DNA of 64,000 nucleotides. It comes from Bin87 sp965243255 (GTDB lineage: Bacteria > Chloroflexota > Dehalococcoidia > Lucifugimonadales > UBA3495). The position numbers were made by a program, and so were the translations under genes. Shown in pieces: positions 31,057 through 38,939 of the stretch. The notes beneath the pieces were generated by a model that worked only from the letters and a program-made list of their open reading frames with translations, did not search any database and was not told the origin of the DNA. The stretch's first letter is position 1. The number at the start of each line of letters is the position of its first letter. The DNA is taken from positions 372,001 through 436,000 of the forward strand of contig CBDEUH010000004.1 in NCBI GenBank assembly GCA_965243255.1, in the 5' to 3' direction.

Positions 31057-31314
31057 TCACACGTACAGCCCCGCAGCATGGCTGGCCACCTGCCCCAACC
31101 TGTTCGGTTTCAGGTCGGTTGCGGTTTTGCGTACGACCGGCTTGATCCGATTGAATAAGTCAAGGGAAAACGGCTCAACATGGTCAAAAGAAGCTTTGGC
31201 CACGTGCAGCCGTCCCAGCAAAGAATCGGGGTCGTCCAGCAATAAACCCGTCTGTCCGCTTCCGTTGGAGAGGGAGCCAACGCTATTTCGGTGACGCGGC
31301 GGCACTACGGTCAC
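31057..31314 (-). CDS. Possible hypothetical protein overlapping the glcD stop
   Basis: Open frame of 85 residues that could start at the GTG overlapping the glcD stop (GTGA). The C-terminal half (from LLLDDPDSLLG on) has the composition of a globular protein with helices, unlike a random frame, but I recognise no family. No ribosome site is needed if coupled to glcD. It may also be non-coding spacer. Confidence 0.3.
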   Translation of the reverse strand: MTVVPPRHRNSVGSLSNGSGQTGLLLDDPDSLLGRLHVAKASFDHVEPFSLDLFNRIKPVVRKTATDLKPNRLGQVASHAAGLYV

Positions 31315-32747
31315 ACATACATCCCGGCCGTCAGGCTGGTCGGATGCGCCCCGGCCGGACGCCAATAGCTCCCGTCCGGGAAAATCTTGCCCGGATTCAG
31401 CCGATTCTGTGGCGCAAAGGCCTCCCTCACCCGCTGCATCGCCGCCATGTCGGCGTCCGTATAGACCAGGGGCATGAACTCCTTCTTTTCCAAACCGATG
31501 CCATGCTCGCCGCTCAGCGTCCCGCCCAGCGCGGCGCATTCCTCCATCAGTTCGGCGGCCGCCGCCATGGCCTTGTCCATCACTCCAGGTTCCCGGGCGT
31601 CAAAGAGCATACAGGGATGCAGGTTGCCGTCCCCGGCGTGGAACACGTTGGCGATGGTAATGCCGTAACGCTCGCTGACGTCGTTGACCTTGCGCAGCAT
31701 CTGCGTCAGCCGCGTGCGCGGCACCACGCCGTCCACCAGGTAATAGTTGGGCGCGATGGTGCCGAACGCTCCGAACGCCGTCTTGCGGCCCACCCAAAGC
31801 CGCTCCCGCTCTTCGTCGTCTTCGGCGATTCGCACGTCAGCGGCCCCGGTATCCCACAGGGCCGATTCTACCTCCCTGGTTACTTCGTCCACCTCTTCCT
31901 GCAGGCCTTCCAGCTCGATCAGCAGTACCGCCCCGGCGTCGTTGGGATAGCCGGCGTCGGTTACGTTCTGCACCGCCTTGATGCTGAGGGCGTCAATCAT
32001 CTCCAAAGCCGCCGGCACTATGCCGTGCCCAATAACCGCGGACACGGCGGTGCAGGCCGAGTCAATGTCGGGAAAGATGCCCAGGAACGTGCGCACCGTT
32101 TCCGGCGTCGGCAGCAGCCGCACCAGTATCTTGGTGGCGATGCCAAAGGTGCCCTCGGAGCCGATGAAGGCCCCGCGCAAATCGTAGCCGGCCGCTTCCC
32201 GCGCCATGCTGCCCAGGTTCACCACGGTACCGTCTTCCAGCACCACCTCCATGCCGATGACGTGGTTGGTGGTGGCCCCGTAGGCCAGGCAGTGCGGCCC
32301 GCCGGCGTTCTCCGCGATGTTCCCACCGATGCTGCACGCCCGCTGGCTCGACGGGTCCGGCGCGTAGCGCATCCCGAACCCGCGCACGTGGTTGTCCAGG
32401 TCCAGGTTGATGACTCCCGGCTCCACCAGCGCCGTGCCGTTCACCGTATCCACGTCCAGGATGCGGTTCATGCGGGGAAAGGCAATCTGCAACCCCTCCG
32501 GCGGCGTGATCGCTCCGCCACTGAGTCCGGTGCCGCTGCCTCGTCCCACCACGGTAACGCCGGCCTCATAGGCCAGCGCCATTACCCGGCTTACTTCGTC
32601 AACGCCGTCCGGCAGCACCACCGCCCGGGGCATGGAGCGGTCAACCGAGCCGTCGTATTCATAGACCAGCAAATCCTCCCGGTGATCGATTACATAACCG
32701 TCACCGACGACGGCGCGGATTTGGGTCAAAAGGTCTGCGCTGGACAA
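31311..32747 (-). CDS. glcD: Glycolate oxidase subunit GlcD (FAD-linked)
   Basis: 478-residue FAD-binding type 4 oxidase, the catalytic subunit that oxidises glycolate (or D-lactate in close relatives). FAD motifs: VVGRGSGTGLSGGA near residue 75, CSIGGNIAENAGGPHCLAYG near 140-160, and GSEGTFGIATK near 205; the C-terminal HAGDGNLHP and SGEHGIGLEK are conserved. No ATG lies near the true N-terminus. A TTG at 32747 is chosen because AAGGAG is ten bases upstream; the longer frame runs back into the NHL gene. The gap to the NHL gene is 22 bases, so they share a transcript. Confidence 0.93.
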   Translation of the reverse strand: MSSADLLTQIRAVVGDGYVIDHREDLLVYEYDGSVDRSMPRAVVLPDGVDEVSRVMALAYEAGVTVVGRGSGTGLSGGAITPPEGLQIAFPRMNRILDVDTVNGTALVEPGVINLDLDNHVRGFGMRYAPDPSSQRACSIGGNIAENAGGPHCLAYGATTNHVIGMEVVLEDGTVVNLGSMAREAAGYDLRGAFIGSEGTFGIATKILVRLLPTPETVRTFLGIFPDIDSACTAVSAVIGHGIVPAALEMIDALSIKAVQNVTDAGYPNDAGAVLLIELEGLQEEVDEVTREVESALWDTGAADVRIAEDDEERERLWVGRKTAFGAFGTIAPNYYLVDGVVPRTRLTQMLRKVNDVSERYGITIANVFHAGDGNLHPCMLFDAREPGVMDKAMAAAAELMEECAALGGTLSGEHGIGLEKKEFMPLVYTDADMAAMQRVREAFAPQNRLNPGKIFPDGSYWRPAGAHPTSLTAGMYV

Positions 32748-32769
32748 CGTGGGCTCACTCCTTGCAGTA

Positions 32770-33804
32770 TCAGGCCTTGCGGCGTTGGTACACCTGGATG
32801 CGGTGGCGGTTGGACTCCACGACGTACAGCCGCTCTTCAGCGTCCAGCCGCACCGACACCGGCCCCCAGAAGTAGGGTTCGGTTTGCGAGGAGATGAGGT
32901 ACGGCGTGTCAAAGTGCGCCGGCAGTTCCGGCACCAGGTTGGCAATCTCACGCGTGTTGCGCTCGTCCGGGTTCACCGACATATAGTCCTGCGCCCACTT
33001 CGAAAGCGTGGCCTGCCCCCGCAGCGACTGGACGAATCCGCCGTCCCCGTCGAATATCTGCACCCGCTCGTTTCCCCAGTCGGCCACGTAGATGTAGCCG
33101 CCGGAGTCAACGCACACGGCGGAGGGACGGCTCAACTGCCCGTCGCCGTCGCCCGATGAGCCAATGGCGGCGACAAACTGCCCGTCGGCGGTGAACTTCT
33201 GCACCCGGTCGTTTCGCCAGTCGGCCACGTACACGTTGCCGGCGGCGTCCAGCCCGACGCCCCAGGGCATATTGAACTGCCCCGGCCCGTCGCCGGCCTC
33301 GCCCCACGTCCCCAGCGACTCCCCGGCCGTGGTGAACCGCTGCACCCGGTTGTTGCCCTGCTCGACCACGTAAAGGATTCCGTCGGCGTTGATGGCCAGG
33401 CCGGCCGGGCCGTTCATCTGCCCGGCGTCGCTGCCCGTTTCGCCCCACTGACGCACAAAATTGCCGTCCGTGTCCAGCGCGGTAATCCGGTGCTGCTGCT
33501 CGTCGGTAACGTACACGACGCCCTGGCGGTCCAGCGCCATGGCCACCGGCAGAATCCACTGGCCGTCGCCGCGTCCGTACCCCCGGGTGAATTCGCCCAG
33601 GTAGTCCTCGTCCCAACTCATCATCCCGATACGCACCAGCGAGGCCCGCACCGTGTCGCAGCGGTTCAGCGTCAGGATCCGCCCGTCGGCGTCAAAAGCG
33701 CAGTCGTAGGGATTGGTGAACCCCCGCCCGCTCTGATTGGTGGTCAGGCCAATGGTCTTGATGTATTCCACCGGCCCGGCGGCAACGGCGGTTGCGGTAG
33801 TCAT
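32770..33804 (-). CDS. NHL-repeat beta-propeller protein
   Basis: 344 residues built of about five or six NHL repeats, each with the pattern N/D-P-x-G-(V/L)-(A/C)-(V/L)-D-x-x-G-x-(I/V)-Y-V-(A/T)-D-x-x-N-x-R-(I/V)-Q. Clear units are near 85-125, 130-170, 180-220 and 228-265. No signal peptide is visible. Such propellers bind ligands or proteins; the function here is unknown. It is the first gene upstream of glcD on the same strand, and could be a lactone-handling or scaffold protein in that pathway (inference). Confidence 0.85.
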   Translation of the reverse strand: MTTATAVAAGPVEYIKTIGLTTNQSGRGFTNPYDCAFDADGRILTLNRCDTVRASLVRIGMMSWDEDYLGEFTRGYGRGDGQWILPVAMALDRQGVVYVTDEQQHRITALDTDGNFVRQWGETGSDAGQMNGPAGLAINADGILYVVEQGNNRVQRFTTAGESLGTWGEAGDGPGQFNMPWGVGLDAAGNVYVADWRNDRVQKFTADGQFVAAIGSSGDGDGQLSRPSAVCVDSGGYIYVADWGNERVQIFDGDGGFVQSLRGQATLSKWAQDYMSVNPDERNTREIANLVPELPAHFDTPYLISSQTEPYFWGPVSVRLDAEERLYVVESNRHRIQVYQRRKA

Positions 33805-33821
33805 AGCGCACTCTCCTGAGG

Positions 33822-34034
33822 CTACATCAAGTCTCGAAACTCGGTAACGGTCATACCGGCATCGGCTATGATAGCCCCCATTGTGTAGGGCTTGATAGGG
33901 TTATTGCGTGGAATCACCAGAAGCATATCGCCCTTAACCATGATTATATGCTTGCTCTGGCGTTGAATCCGGAAGCCGGCTCTTTGAAAAACCCTCACGG
34001 CAACCAAGTGGTTTATACCGGGCAAGCGCGGCAT
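33822..34034 (-). CDS. hicA: HicA-type mRNA interferase toxin
   Basis: 70-residue HicA toxin with the double-stranded RNA-binding-like fold. The catalytic His29 lies in SKHIIMVKGD, followed by the conserved IPRNNPIKPYTMGAIIADAG stretch and a helix ending EFRDLM. It starts two bases after the hicB stop. The gene order (antitoxin first) is the reverse of the E. coli hicAB locus, but common elsewhere. The toxin cleaves mRNA when not bound by HicB. Confidence 0.92.
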   Translation of the reverse strand: MPRLPGINHLVAVRVFQRAGFRIQRQSKHIIMVKGDMLLVIPRNNPIKPYTMGAIIADAGMTVTEFRDLM

Positions 34035-34036
34035 GT

Positions 34037-34267
34037 TCAGACCGCCGGCAGAACCGAATCGACTTCTACCGTGCAGCCCTCGCGCTGGTATTCGGCTTTT
34101 CGCACGGCTGTTTCCTCAGCGACGCAATCCAGATATTCGGCAATAGCAACGCGAATGTTGGCGATGGCTTCTTCACGAGTGTCGCCCTCCGACCAACAAC
34201 CCGGCAGAGCCGGGCATCCTACCGTGTACCCCTCTTCAGCTTTGATGAGCAGTATTTCATATCGCAC
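34037..34267 (-). CDS. hicB: HicB-type antitoxin
   Basis: 76-residue HicB with the partial RNase H fold: strand YEILLIKAEEGYTVGCPALPGC, then GDTREEAIANIRVAIAEYL. The usual C-terminal DNA-binding domain is short or absent, which raises the question of how the operon autoregulates. GTG start with AAGGGGG seven bases upstream. A 14-bp inverted repeat lies about 90-140 bases upstream (34360-34410). Confidence 0.9.
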   Translation of the reverse strand: MRYEILLIKAEEGYTVGCPALPGCWSEGDTREEAIANIRVAIAEYLDCVAEETAVRKAEYQREGCTVEVDSVLPAV

Positions 34268-34359
34268 GACACAGCCCCCTTGGAAAACCCCTTCTGATGA
34301 TGGCCGGCGGACGGCCCCAATTTTCAGTCTGGCTACGGAGGATAGGCTACCAAATATTA

Positions 34360-34410
34360 GACAACCACATCACGCTGTACTCCTCAAGAGACCAATGTGA
34401 TGCGGTTGTC
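34360..34410. repeat. Inverted repeat between hicBA and the DUF1800 gene
   Basis: GACAACCACATCAC (34360-34373) and GTGATGCGGTTGTC (34397-34410) match as inverted arms at 13 of 14 positions, with a 23-base centre. It could be an operator for hicBA or a hairpin behind the DUF1800 gene; no T tract follows. Confidence 0.65.
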
Positions 34411-34431
34411 ATTTCAACCCCATAAGATTGA

Positions 34432-35847
34432 CTACGCCAGCTGATACTCCCGCGTCGCCGTCAGCAGCCGCAGCAGGTTGGCGATGCGCTGCTCGTCGGC
34501 CTCGGTGCGCGCCCCGGGACGCAGGTCCGCCTCGCCCTGCTGGCTGGCGAACTCGCTCAGCGAGCTGCGGGTGGAGTCGGACAGCGGGATCGGCCCCAGC
34601 AGGTCGGCGCACACGTCAACCTGCGCCTCGGCGGAGAGCGGACCCTCCACGCCGGCCGACGCTCGGTCGATGATGGCCTTGACGCCCGGATTGCCCGGGT
34701 CGCCCAGTTCCTTGCCCACGAAGTTCACCCGCTCCACCAGGGCGCCGCTGTCAATCCACTCCGCGCCCTCGTGCCAGCCCTCCACGCTGGGCGGCTGGAA
34801 GATGCCCTGCCCCATGTACATGGTGTAGCGGGCCAGTTGGTCCGCGCCGAAGGTCGGTTCCCGGTACGTCCCGGCCAGGCGCACTGCGCCTACCACCAGC
34901 TCCACCGGCCCCTTGACGCGGGCAAAGCGAGCGTCGTCCGACTTGAAGTAGTCCGCGTTGAACAGCGTCCGCAGCACCGAGCGGATTTCGTAATTGGACG
35001 AGAAGTAGGATGCCATCATCTCCTCGATGACGGCCTCGCCGGCAGCGTCCACCTCGTCGGCGGCGAAGAACTGGAACAGCCGCGTGCAGATGAACCGCGC
35101 CGTGGCGTCCTGCCGCACGATGATGTCGATGATGTCCTCGCCGTTGAAGTTGCCCGTCTCGCCCAGGAACGTCTTTTCGCCGTCGTCGTGGTCGTGGTCC
35201 CGGTACTGGAAATGCCAGGAGATTCGACTGTACGGCCAGATGGAATCCCGGCTGGCCCGCGTCGCCATGTACTCGGCGTTCCCCAGCGTCCACCCGGTGA
35301 ACGCCCGGGCGCACTCCTTCACGTCGTCCTCGGTGTAGTTGCCGATGCCCATGGAGAACAGCTCCAGCAACTCACGCCCGTAGTTCTCGTTGATGTCGCC
35401 CTTGTGGTTGTCGTTGTTGTCCAGCCAGATGATCATGGCCGGGTCCTTCGACAGTTCCACCAGCATCGTCCGGAAGTCGCCCATGGCGTTGCGCCGGAAG
35501 GTGTCAATCTGGTTCATCAGCGCCCGCGCCTGGTTCAGCTTGGAGTAGCCGGTGGCGAACAGGCTGTGCCAGAACAACGCCATCTTCTCTTCCAGCGGGT
35601 TGTCCGTGGTTACCATCCGGTAGAGCCAGTAAGCGCCGGCGCTGTTCAGCTCGCGCATCTCGGACATATCCACGTGGTACCGGCGGATAACGTCGTCCGG
35701 CATCGAGTTGGCGGCGCCGGGATTGAGCAGGTCTTCCACCACGTTCTCATAGCCGCGGGCGTTCCGCTGTTCCAGCTCGTCGCGGCTGGCGCCAAAGCCG
35801 GCCCGACGCATCAGGTGCGCCATCAAGGCAATGTCGGCATTGCTCAT
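34432..35847 (-). CDS. DUF1800 family protein
   Basis: 471 residues. The family pattern is clear: an opening HLMRRAGFGASRDELE, the FWHSLFATG segment near residue 93, DPAMIIWLDNNDNHKGDINENYGREL near 135-160 (here seen in parts), and FQPPSVEGWHEG near 360. Function of the family is unknown; it nearly always occurs beside DUF1501, as here. No signal peptide is visible. It follows the DUF1501 gene by 83 bases that contain a dispersed repeat. Confidence 0.92.
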   Translation of the reverse strand: MSNADIALMAHLMRRAGFGASRDELEQRNARGYENVVEDLLNPGAANSMPDDVIRRYHVDMSEMRELNSAGAYWLYRMVTTDNPLEEKMALFWHSLFATGYSKLNQARALMNQIDTFRRNAMGDFRTMLVELSKDPAMIIWLDNNDNHKGDINENYGRELLELFSMGIGNYTEDDVKECARAFTGWTLGNAEYMATRASRDSIWPYSRISWHFQYRDHDHDDGEKTFLGETGNFNGEDIIDIIVRQDATARFICTRLFQFFAADEVDAAGEAVIEEMMASYFSSNYEIRSVLRTLFNADYFKSDDARFARVKGPVELVVGAVRLAGTYREPTFGADQLARYTMYMGQGIFQPPSVEGWHEGAEWIDSGALVERVNFVGKELGDPGNPGVKAIIDRASAGVEGPLSAEAQVDVCADLLGPIPLSDSTRSSLSEFASQQGEADLRPGARTEADEQRIANLLRLLTATREYQLA

Positions 35848-35887
35848 AATTGCCTCCGTAAATCTTCTATCGTTTCCGTGGTTCCCC

Positions 35888-35916
35888 CGTCATTCCCGCG
35901 CAGGCGGGAATCCAGG
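35888..35916. repeat. Dispersed palindromic repeat between DUF1501 and DUF1800 genes
   Basis: Full copy of the GTCATTCCCGCG-CAGG-CGGGAATCC element. It lies inside an otherwise conserved gene pair. Confidence 0.85.
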
Positions 35917-35930
35917 GGTGGCTTCGGGGG

Positions 35931-37061
35931 CTAGCTCCGAATAAAGTCCCACTGCTCAAACTGCCCGTTCACAATGGAAACCGGGTCCAGGCCCAGCCAC
36001 TGCTCGGCGATGGTGGAGTAGGTGGAACGGAAGTCGTTGTTGAAGTGCAGGTCGCCGTCCAGCTGGTCCTTTTCGGCCAGCGACGGATACTCGCCGTAGA
36101 AGCCGCCGTTTACCTGGTTGCCGATGATGAACGCCGTCCCGCCGGAGCCGTGGTCGGTGCCCGAACCGTTGTCCCGGATGCGCCGCCCGAACTCCGTCCA
36201 GATGAGCACGATGGCGTCGTCGGCCTTGCCGTGCTCTTCCAGGTCGGCCATGAAGTCGCTCACCGCGCCGGACACCTGGTTCCACAGGCCGCCCTGCACC
36301 TTCACTTCGTCCCCGTGAGTGTCGAAGCTGCCGTGCTGGGTGTAGTAGATGCGCGTGCCCAGGTCGGCGGTCATCACCTGCGCCGCGTTCTTCAACGCCT
36401 GCGCGATGGGGTTGTCCGCGTATTCCACGCTGGACGAATACTTGTCCGGCGCGGTGCGCAGGATGTCGGCGCCCTTCAGCGCGTCTCGCCCCGTCTGCCC
36501 CAGGTAGTCCATCACCGCGTCCTGGATGCTGCCGCCATACATCTTGCCGAAGGCGTCCAGGCACAGCCCGCGGATGCGCTCCTCCTCCACGTCGGGGAAC
36601 AACCCGTAGGTTTCCAGGTTGCCCACCGAGGCCACCGGCACGCCGGGCGCGCCCAGGGAACGGGGCAGCCCCCGCCCGAAGTTGACGCCGGTGATCACGT
36701 TCTGGCCCTGGGGGTCAAGGTCGCGGATGACCCGGCCCAGCCAGCCCTCGGTGGCTATCTTTTCCGGTTCGCAGGTGTGCCAGATGTCCATGCTGCGGAA
36801 GTGCGAACGATTCGGATTCGGATAGCCGATGCCGTTGACAATGGCCACCTTGCCCTCGTCCCACAGCGACTTGATGGGCGCCATGTTGGGGTTGAACCCC
36901 AGCCGCTCGTTGATGGGAATCACCTGGTCGGTGGGGATGCCCACGTTGGGCCGAAAATCGTAGTACAGCCCGTCGGCGTAGGGAATCACGGTGTTCAGCG
37001 GGTCGTTGGCGCCAGCCAACTGGATGACGACAAGCGACTTGCTGCTGTTGGTGGTGGTCAT
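35931..37061 (-). CDS. DUF1501 family protein (sulfatase-like fold)
   Basis: 376 residues of the DUF1501 family, related in fold to alkaline phosphatase/sulfatases. Marks: LVVIQLAGANDPLNTVIPY at the start, NRSHFRSMDIWHT near 100, TQHGSFDTHGDE near 250 and WTEFGRRIRDNGSGTDHGSG near 290-310, where His and Asp residues would bind metal. The usual Tat signal is missing; with the ATG at 37061 (AAGGAGG 11 bases upstream) the protein starts directly at the first strand. It is the upstream partner of DUF1800. Confidence 0.92.
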   Translation of the reverse strand: MTTTNSSKSLVVIQLAGANDPLNTVIPYADGLYYDFRPNVGIPTDQVIPINERLGFNPNMAPIKSLWDEGKVAIVNGIGYPNPNRSHFRSMDIWHTCEPEKIATEGWLGRVIRDLDPQGQNVITGVNFGRGLPRSLGAPGVPVASVGNLETYGLFPDVEEERIRGLCLDAFGKMYGGSIQDAVMDYLGQTGRDALKGADILRTAPDKYSSSVEYADNPIAQALKNAAQVMTADLGTRIYYTQHGSFDTHGDEVKVQGGLWNQVSGAVSDFMADLEEHGKADDAIVLIWTEFGRRIRDNGSGTDHGSGGTAFIIGNQVNGGFYGEYPSLAEKDQLDGDLHFNNDFRSTYSTIAEQWLGLDPVSIVNGQFEQWDFIRS

Positions 37062-37188
37062 TTTGAGATGGCCTCCTTGTGGGTAACGTAAAGCCTGGCG
37101 CACCAAAATTCGCCAGCGCAAACTTGGCTGATGCAGCCAGTTTAAAGATACACGCCGGGTCTGTCAACGAACCGCCCGCTATGCCTCC

Positions 37189-37635
37189 CTACGGCGTATT
37201 GAACTGCACCAATATCCCGTCCGGGTCATACACGTAGATGCTGCGTATGTCTCCGTCCGGCCTGGTGAAAGACTCCAAGGGGCCGGCCAGCTCAACCCCC
37301 TTGCTCAGCAGCTCCTCGGTCAGCCCCTTCACGTCGGCCACCCCAAAGGAGATGTGGCTGATGCCCACCATGTCCAGCTTGATGGGTTCGCCGTCCGGCG
37401 CGTCGCCGGGATGGCTGGTCAGCGTCAGCGTGGGCGTAGCCCCGTCGCCATAGGCCAGGCTGACCCAGCGGCGGGCCTGCCGCTCCCGCAGGTAGTTGTG
37501 CAGCCGTCCGCCCTCGGTGGGGTCGGTCATCCGGTCGCCCAGCACCGTCATGCCCAGGATGTCCCGGTAAAACGCCAGCGACTTGTCCATATCCCTGACG
37601 CAAATGCCAATGTGAGTAACGCAACTTGCTTCCAT
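37189..37635 (-). CDS. VOC family (glyoxalase/dioxygenase fold) protein
   Basis: 148-residue vicinal-oxygen-chelate protein. Paired beta-alpha-beta3 units are visible: THIGICVRDMDKSLAFYRDILGM at the start and ISHISFGVADVKGL in the middle, with the end YVYDPDGILVQF. Metal ligands would be His near residue 8, His near 88 and Glu/Gln at the end (Gln in VQF). The ATG at 37635 has AGGAGG eight bases upstream. It starts five bases after a phenylacetate-CoA ligase remnant. Substrate unknown. Confidence 0.88.
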   Translation of the reverse strand: MEASCVTHIGICVRDMDKSLAFYRDILGMTVLGDRMTDPTEGGRLHNYLRERQARRWVSLAYGDGATPTLTLTSHPGDAPDGEPIKLDMVGISHISFGVADVKGLTEELLSKGVELAGPLESFTRPDGDIRSIYVYDPDGILVQFNTP

Positions 37636-37640
37636 CAGGT

Positions 37641-38105
37641 TCACCTCCTGTTGTCAACGACGCGAACCGCCTTGCCCTCGCTGCGCGGCAATAGTTTGGG
37701 TGGTAGTACCTCGACCCGACATCCGACCCCAAGCCGACTCTGCAGCGACATCATCAGCTTCCGGCCCGTGACGTCCGCGCTGTCGCCGTCCCGGTACAAC
37801 TCCTCCGACGCCTCCACCCGTATCGTCAAATCATCCATCCGCGACTCCCCTCTTTCCAGCAGCAGCTCGTAGTGAGGCTCCTGACCGTCGGTCCGCAGCA
37901 GCTCCGCCCCGAAAATCCCCAATCGCAGCCTGCCCAGGCTTCCCTCCTCTTCCGGCGCTATGTCCAGCGCCCCAAGGCTCTCCCGGTAAAAGGGGACCTG
38001 CGCCACCAGTCGGGCCAGGCAGTCGCGCAGGCGCTCCACCTGCAACGCGGCCATCTCATCCCGGGAGATTGCCTCCACTGGATCCCCAATCACTGATGAC
38101 ACCAT
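37641..38105 (-). pseudogene. Phenylacetate-CoA ligase (PaaK-like) remnant with the catalytic core deleted
   Basis: 154-residue open frame. Residues about 10-45 match the PaaK N-terminus (SRDEMAALQVERL, VPFYRE). Residues about 65-154 match the PaaK C-terminal domain, from EPHYELLLERG to the near-final LPRSEGKAVRV. The roughly 290 residues between them, which hold the whole adenylation core with the AMP-binding motifs, are absent, and the two ends are joined in frame. No ligase activity is possible. It is either a decaying gene or a small protein made from the C-terminal lid. It ends five bases before the VOC start. Confidence 0.8.
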
Positions 38106-38178
38106 CACTCTCCAACCCTGGCCATTACGGAAAACAAAGCCCTAAACGCCCTAAAGGAAAGTTCCGCTATAGGAGCAA

Positions 38179-38400
38179 TCAGAGAAACCCCGTATCTTTC
38201 AGGAACTGAAGAGTGATTTCCGCGCACTGTTCCGGTTCTTCCAGCTGGATAAGGTGTGTGGCTTCCGGCAAGAAGTCGTAGCCTACGCGGGCCAACTCGT
38301 TAATGTCGGAACTGGGCATGAAGGTGAACGAAGTCGTTGGGTCAGAGCCAACCCCCTTCAAGTGGCAAGTACCTGTACCATTCGCCGGTAAACGTTCGAC
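38179..38400 (-). pseudogene. Alpha/beta hydrolase C-terminal remnant
   Basis: The frame here reads DPTTSFTFMPSSD, then the typical hydrolase ending with the catalytic His in EATHLIQLEEPEQC and a final helix. No N-terminal part exists: the same frame upstream runs antisense-like through the intact VOC gene. A start at ATG 38319 would give only 46 residues. Together with the neighbouring PaaK remnant it marks a site of gene loss. Confidence 0.6.
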
Positions 38401-38425
38401 ATATGCCAATCCTTTTTCTGACGCG

Positions 38426-38836
38426 CTAGTCCATCGGCAGGGTGTGCAGCCAGCCCGGCTCCGATATGTCCAGCACCTGCCCGTTGGGGCCCGACCACTT
38501 CTCCTCGGCCCGCGGCACCCGGGGCTGTCCGTCGCCGGCCACTTCCCGCCGCACGATCTCCTCGCCGTTGATCTCCCGCAGCTTCGACCCCGTCTCCTCC
38601 AGGCTGTCCACCTGGAAGCCAATGTGGTGGATGCCGTCGTAGTTCTCCCCGTTGGGCCCCACGTCGGCGTCCTCGTTGGTCTTCCACTTCAGGATGGTCA
38701 GGTTGATGTCGCCGTCGGAAAGTTGAATCTGCCGCGGATTGCGGGCCACCTCAAATAGGTCAAACCCTTCCTTGTAAAACTTCGCCACCGCGTCCGGGTC
38801 TTCGCAGGTGATGGCTACGTGCTTGATTTTCGCCAT
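38426..38836 (-). CDS. VOC family protein
   Basis: 136-residue glyoxalase/bleomycin-resistance fold protein. The first unit reads IKHVAITCEDPDAVAKFYKEGF, the second begins IHHIGFQVDSLEETGSKL, and the end GPNGQVLDISEPGW fits lactoylglutathione-lyase-like or methylmalonyl-CoA epimerase-like members. His6 and His71/72 are candidate metal ligands. It is divergent from a PrpD gene by 103 bases. Substrate unknown. Confidence 0.88.
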   Translation of the reverse strand: MAKIKHVAITCEDPDAVAKFYKEGFDLFEVARNPRQIQLSDGDINLTILKWKTNEDADVGPNGENYDGIHHIGFQVDSLEETGSKLREINGEEIVRREVAGDGQPRVPRAEEKWSGPNGQVLDISEPGWLHTLPMD

Positions 38837-38939
38837 GAGGACGCCTCCAAAACTGGTGTTGCCACATTATAGCCGCCATCCCGTTATTAGGGTATCCTGC
38901 GGTGTCATCATCCCGGCCACCCCGCGAGGCAGGCATACC

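Noticed and set aside
38179..38622. Intact 147-residue protein on the minus strand
   Set aside because: Its first two thirds lie in the wrong frame over the well-supported VOC gene; only the C-terminal end resembles a real protein, so it is treated as a remnant.
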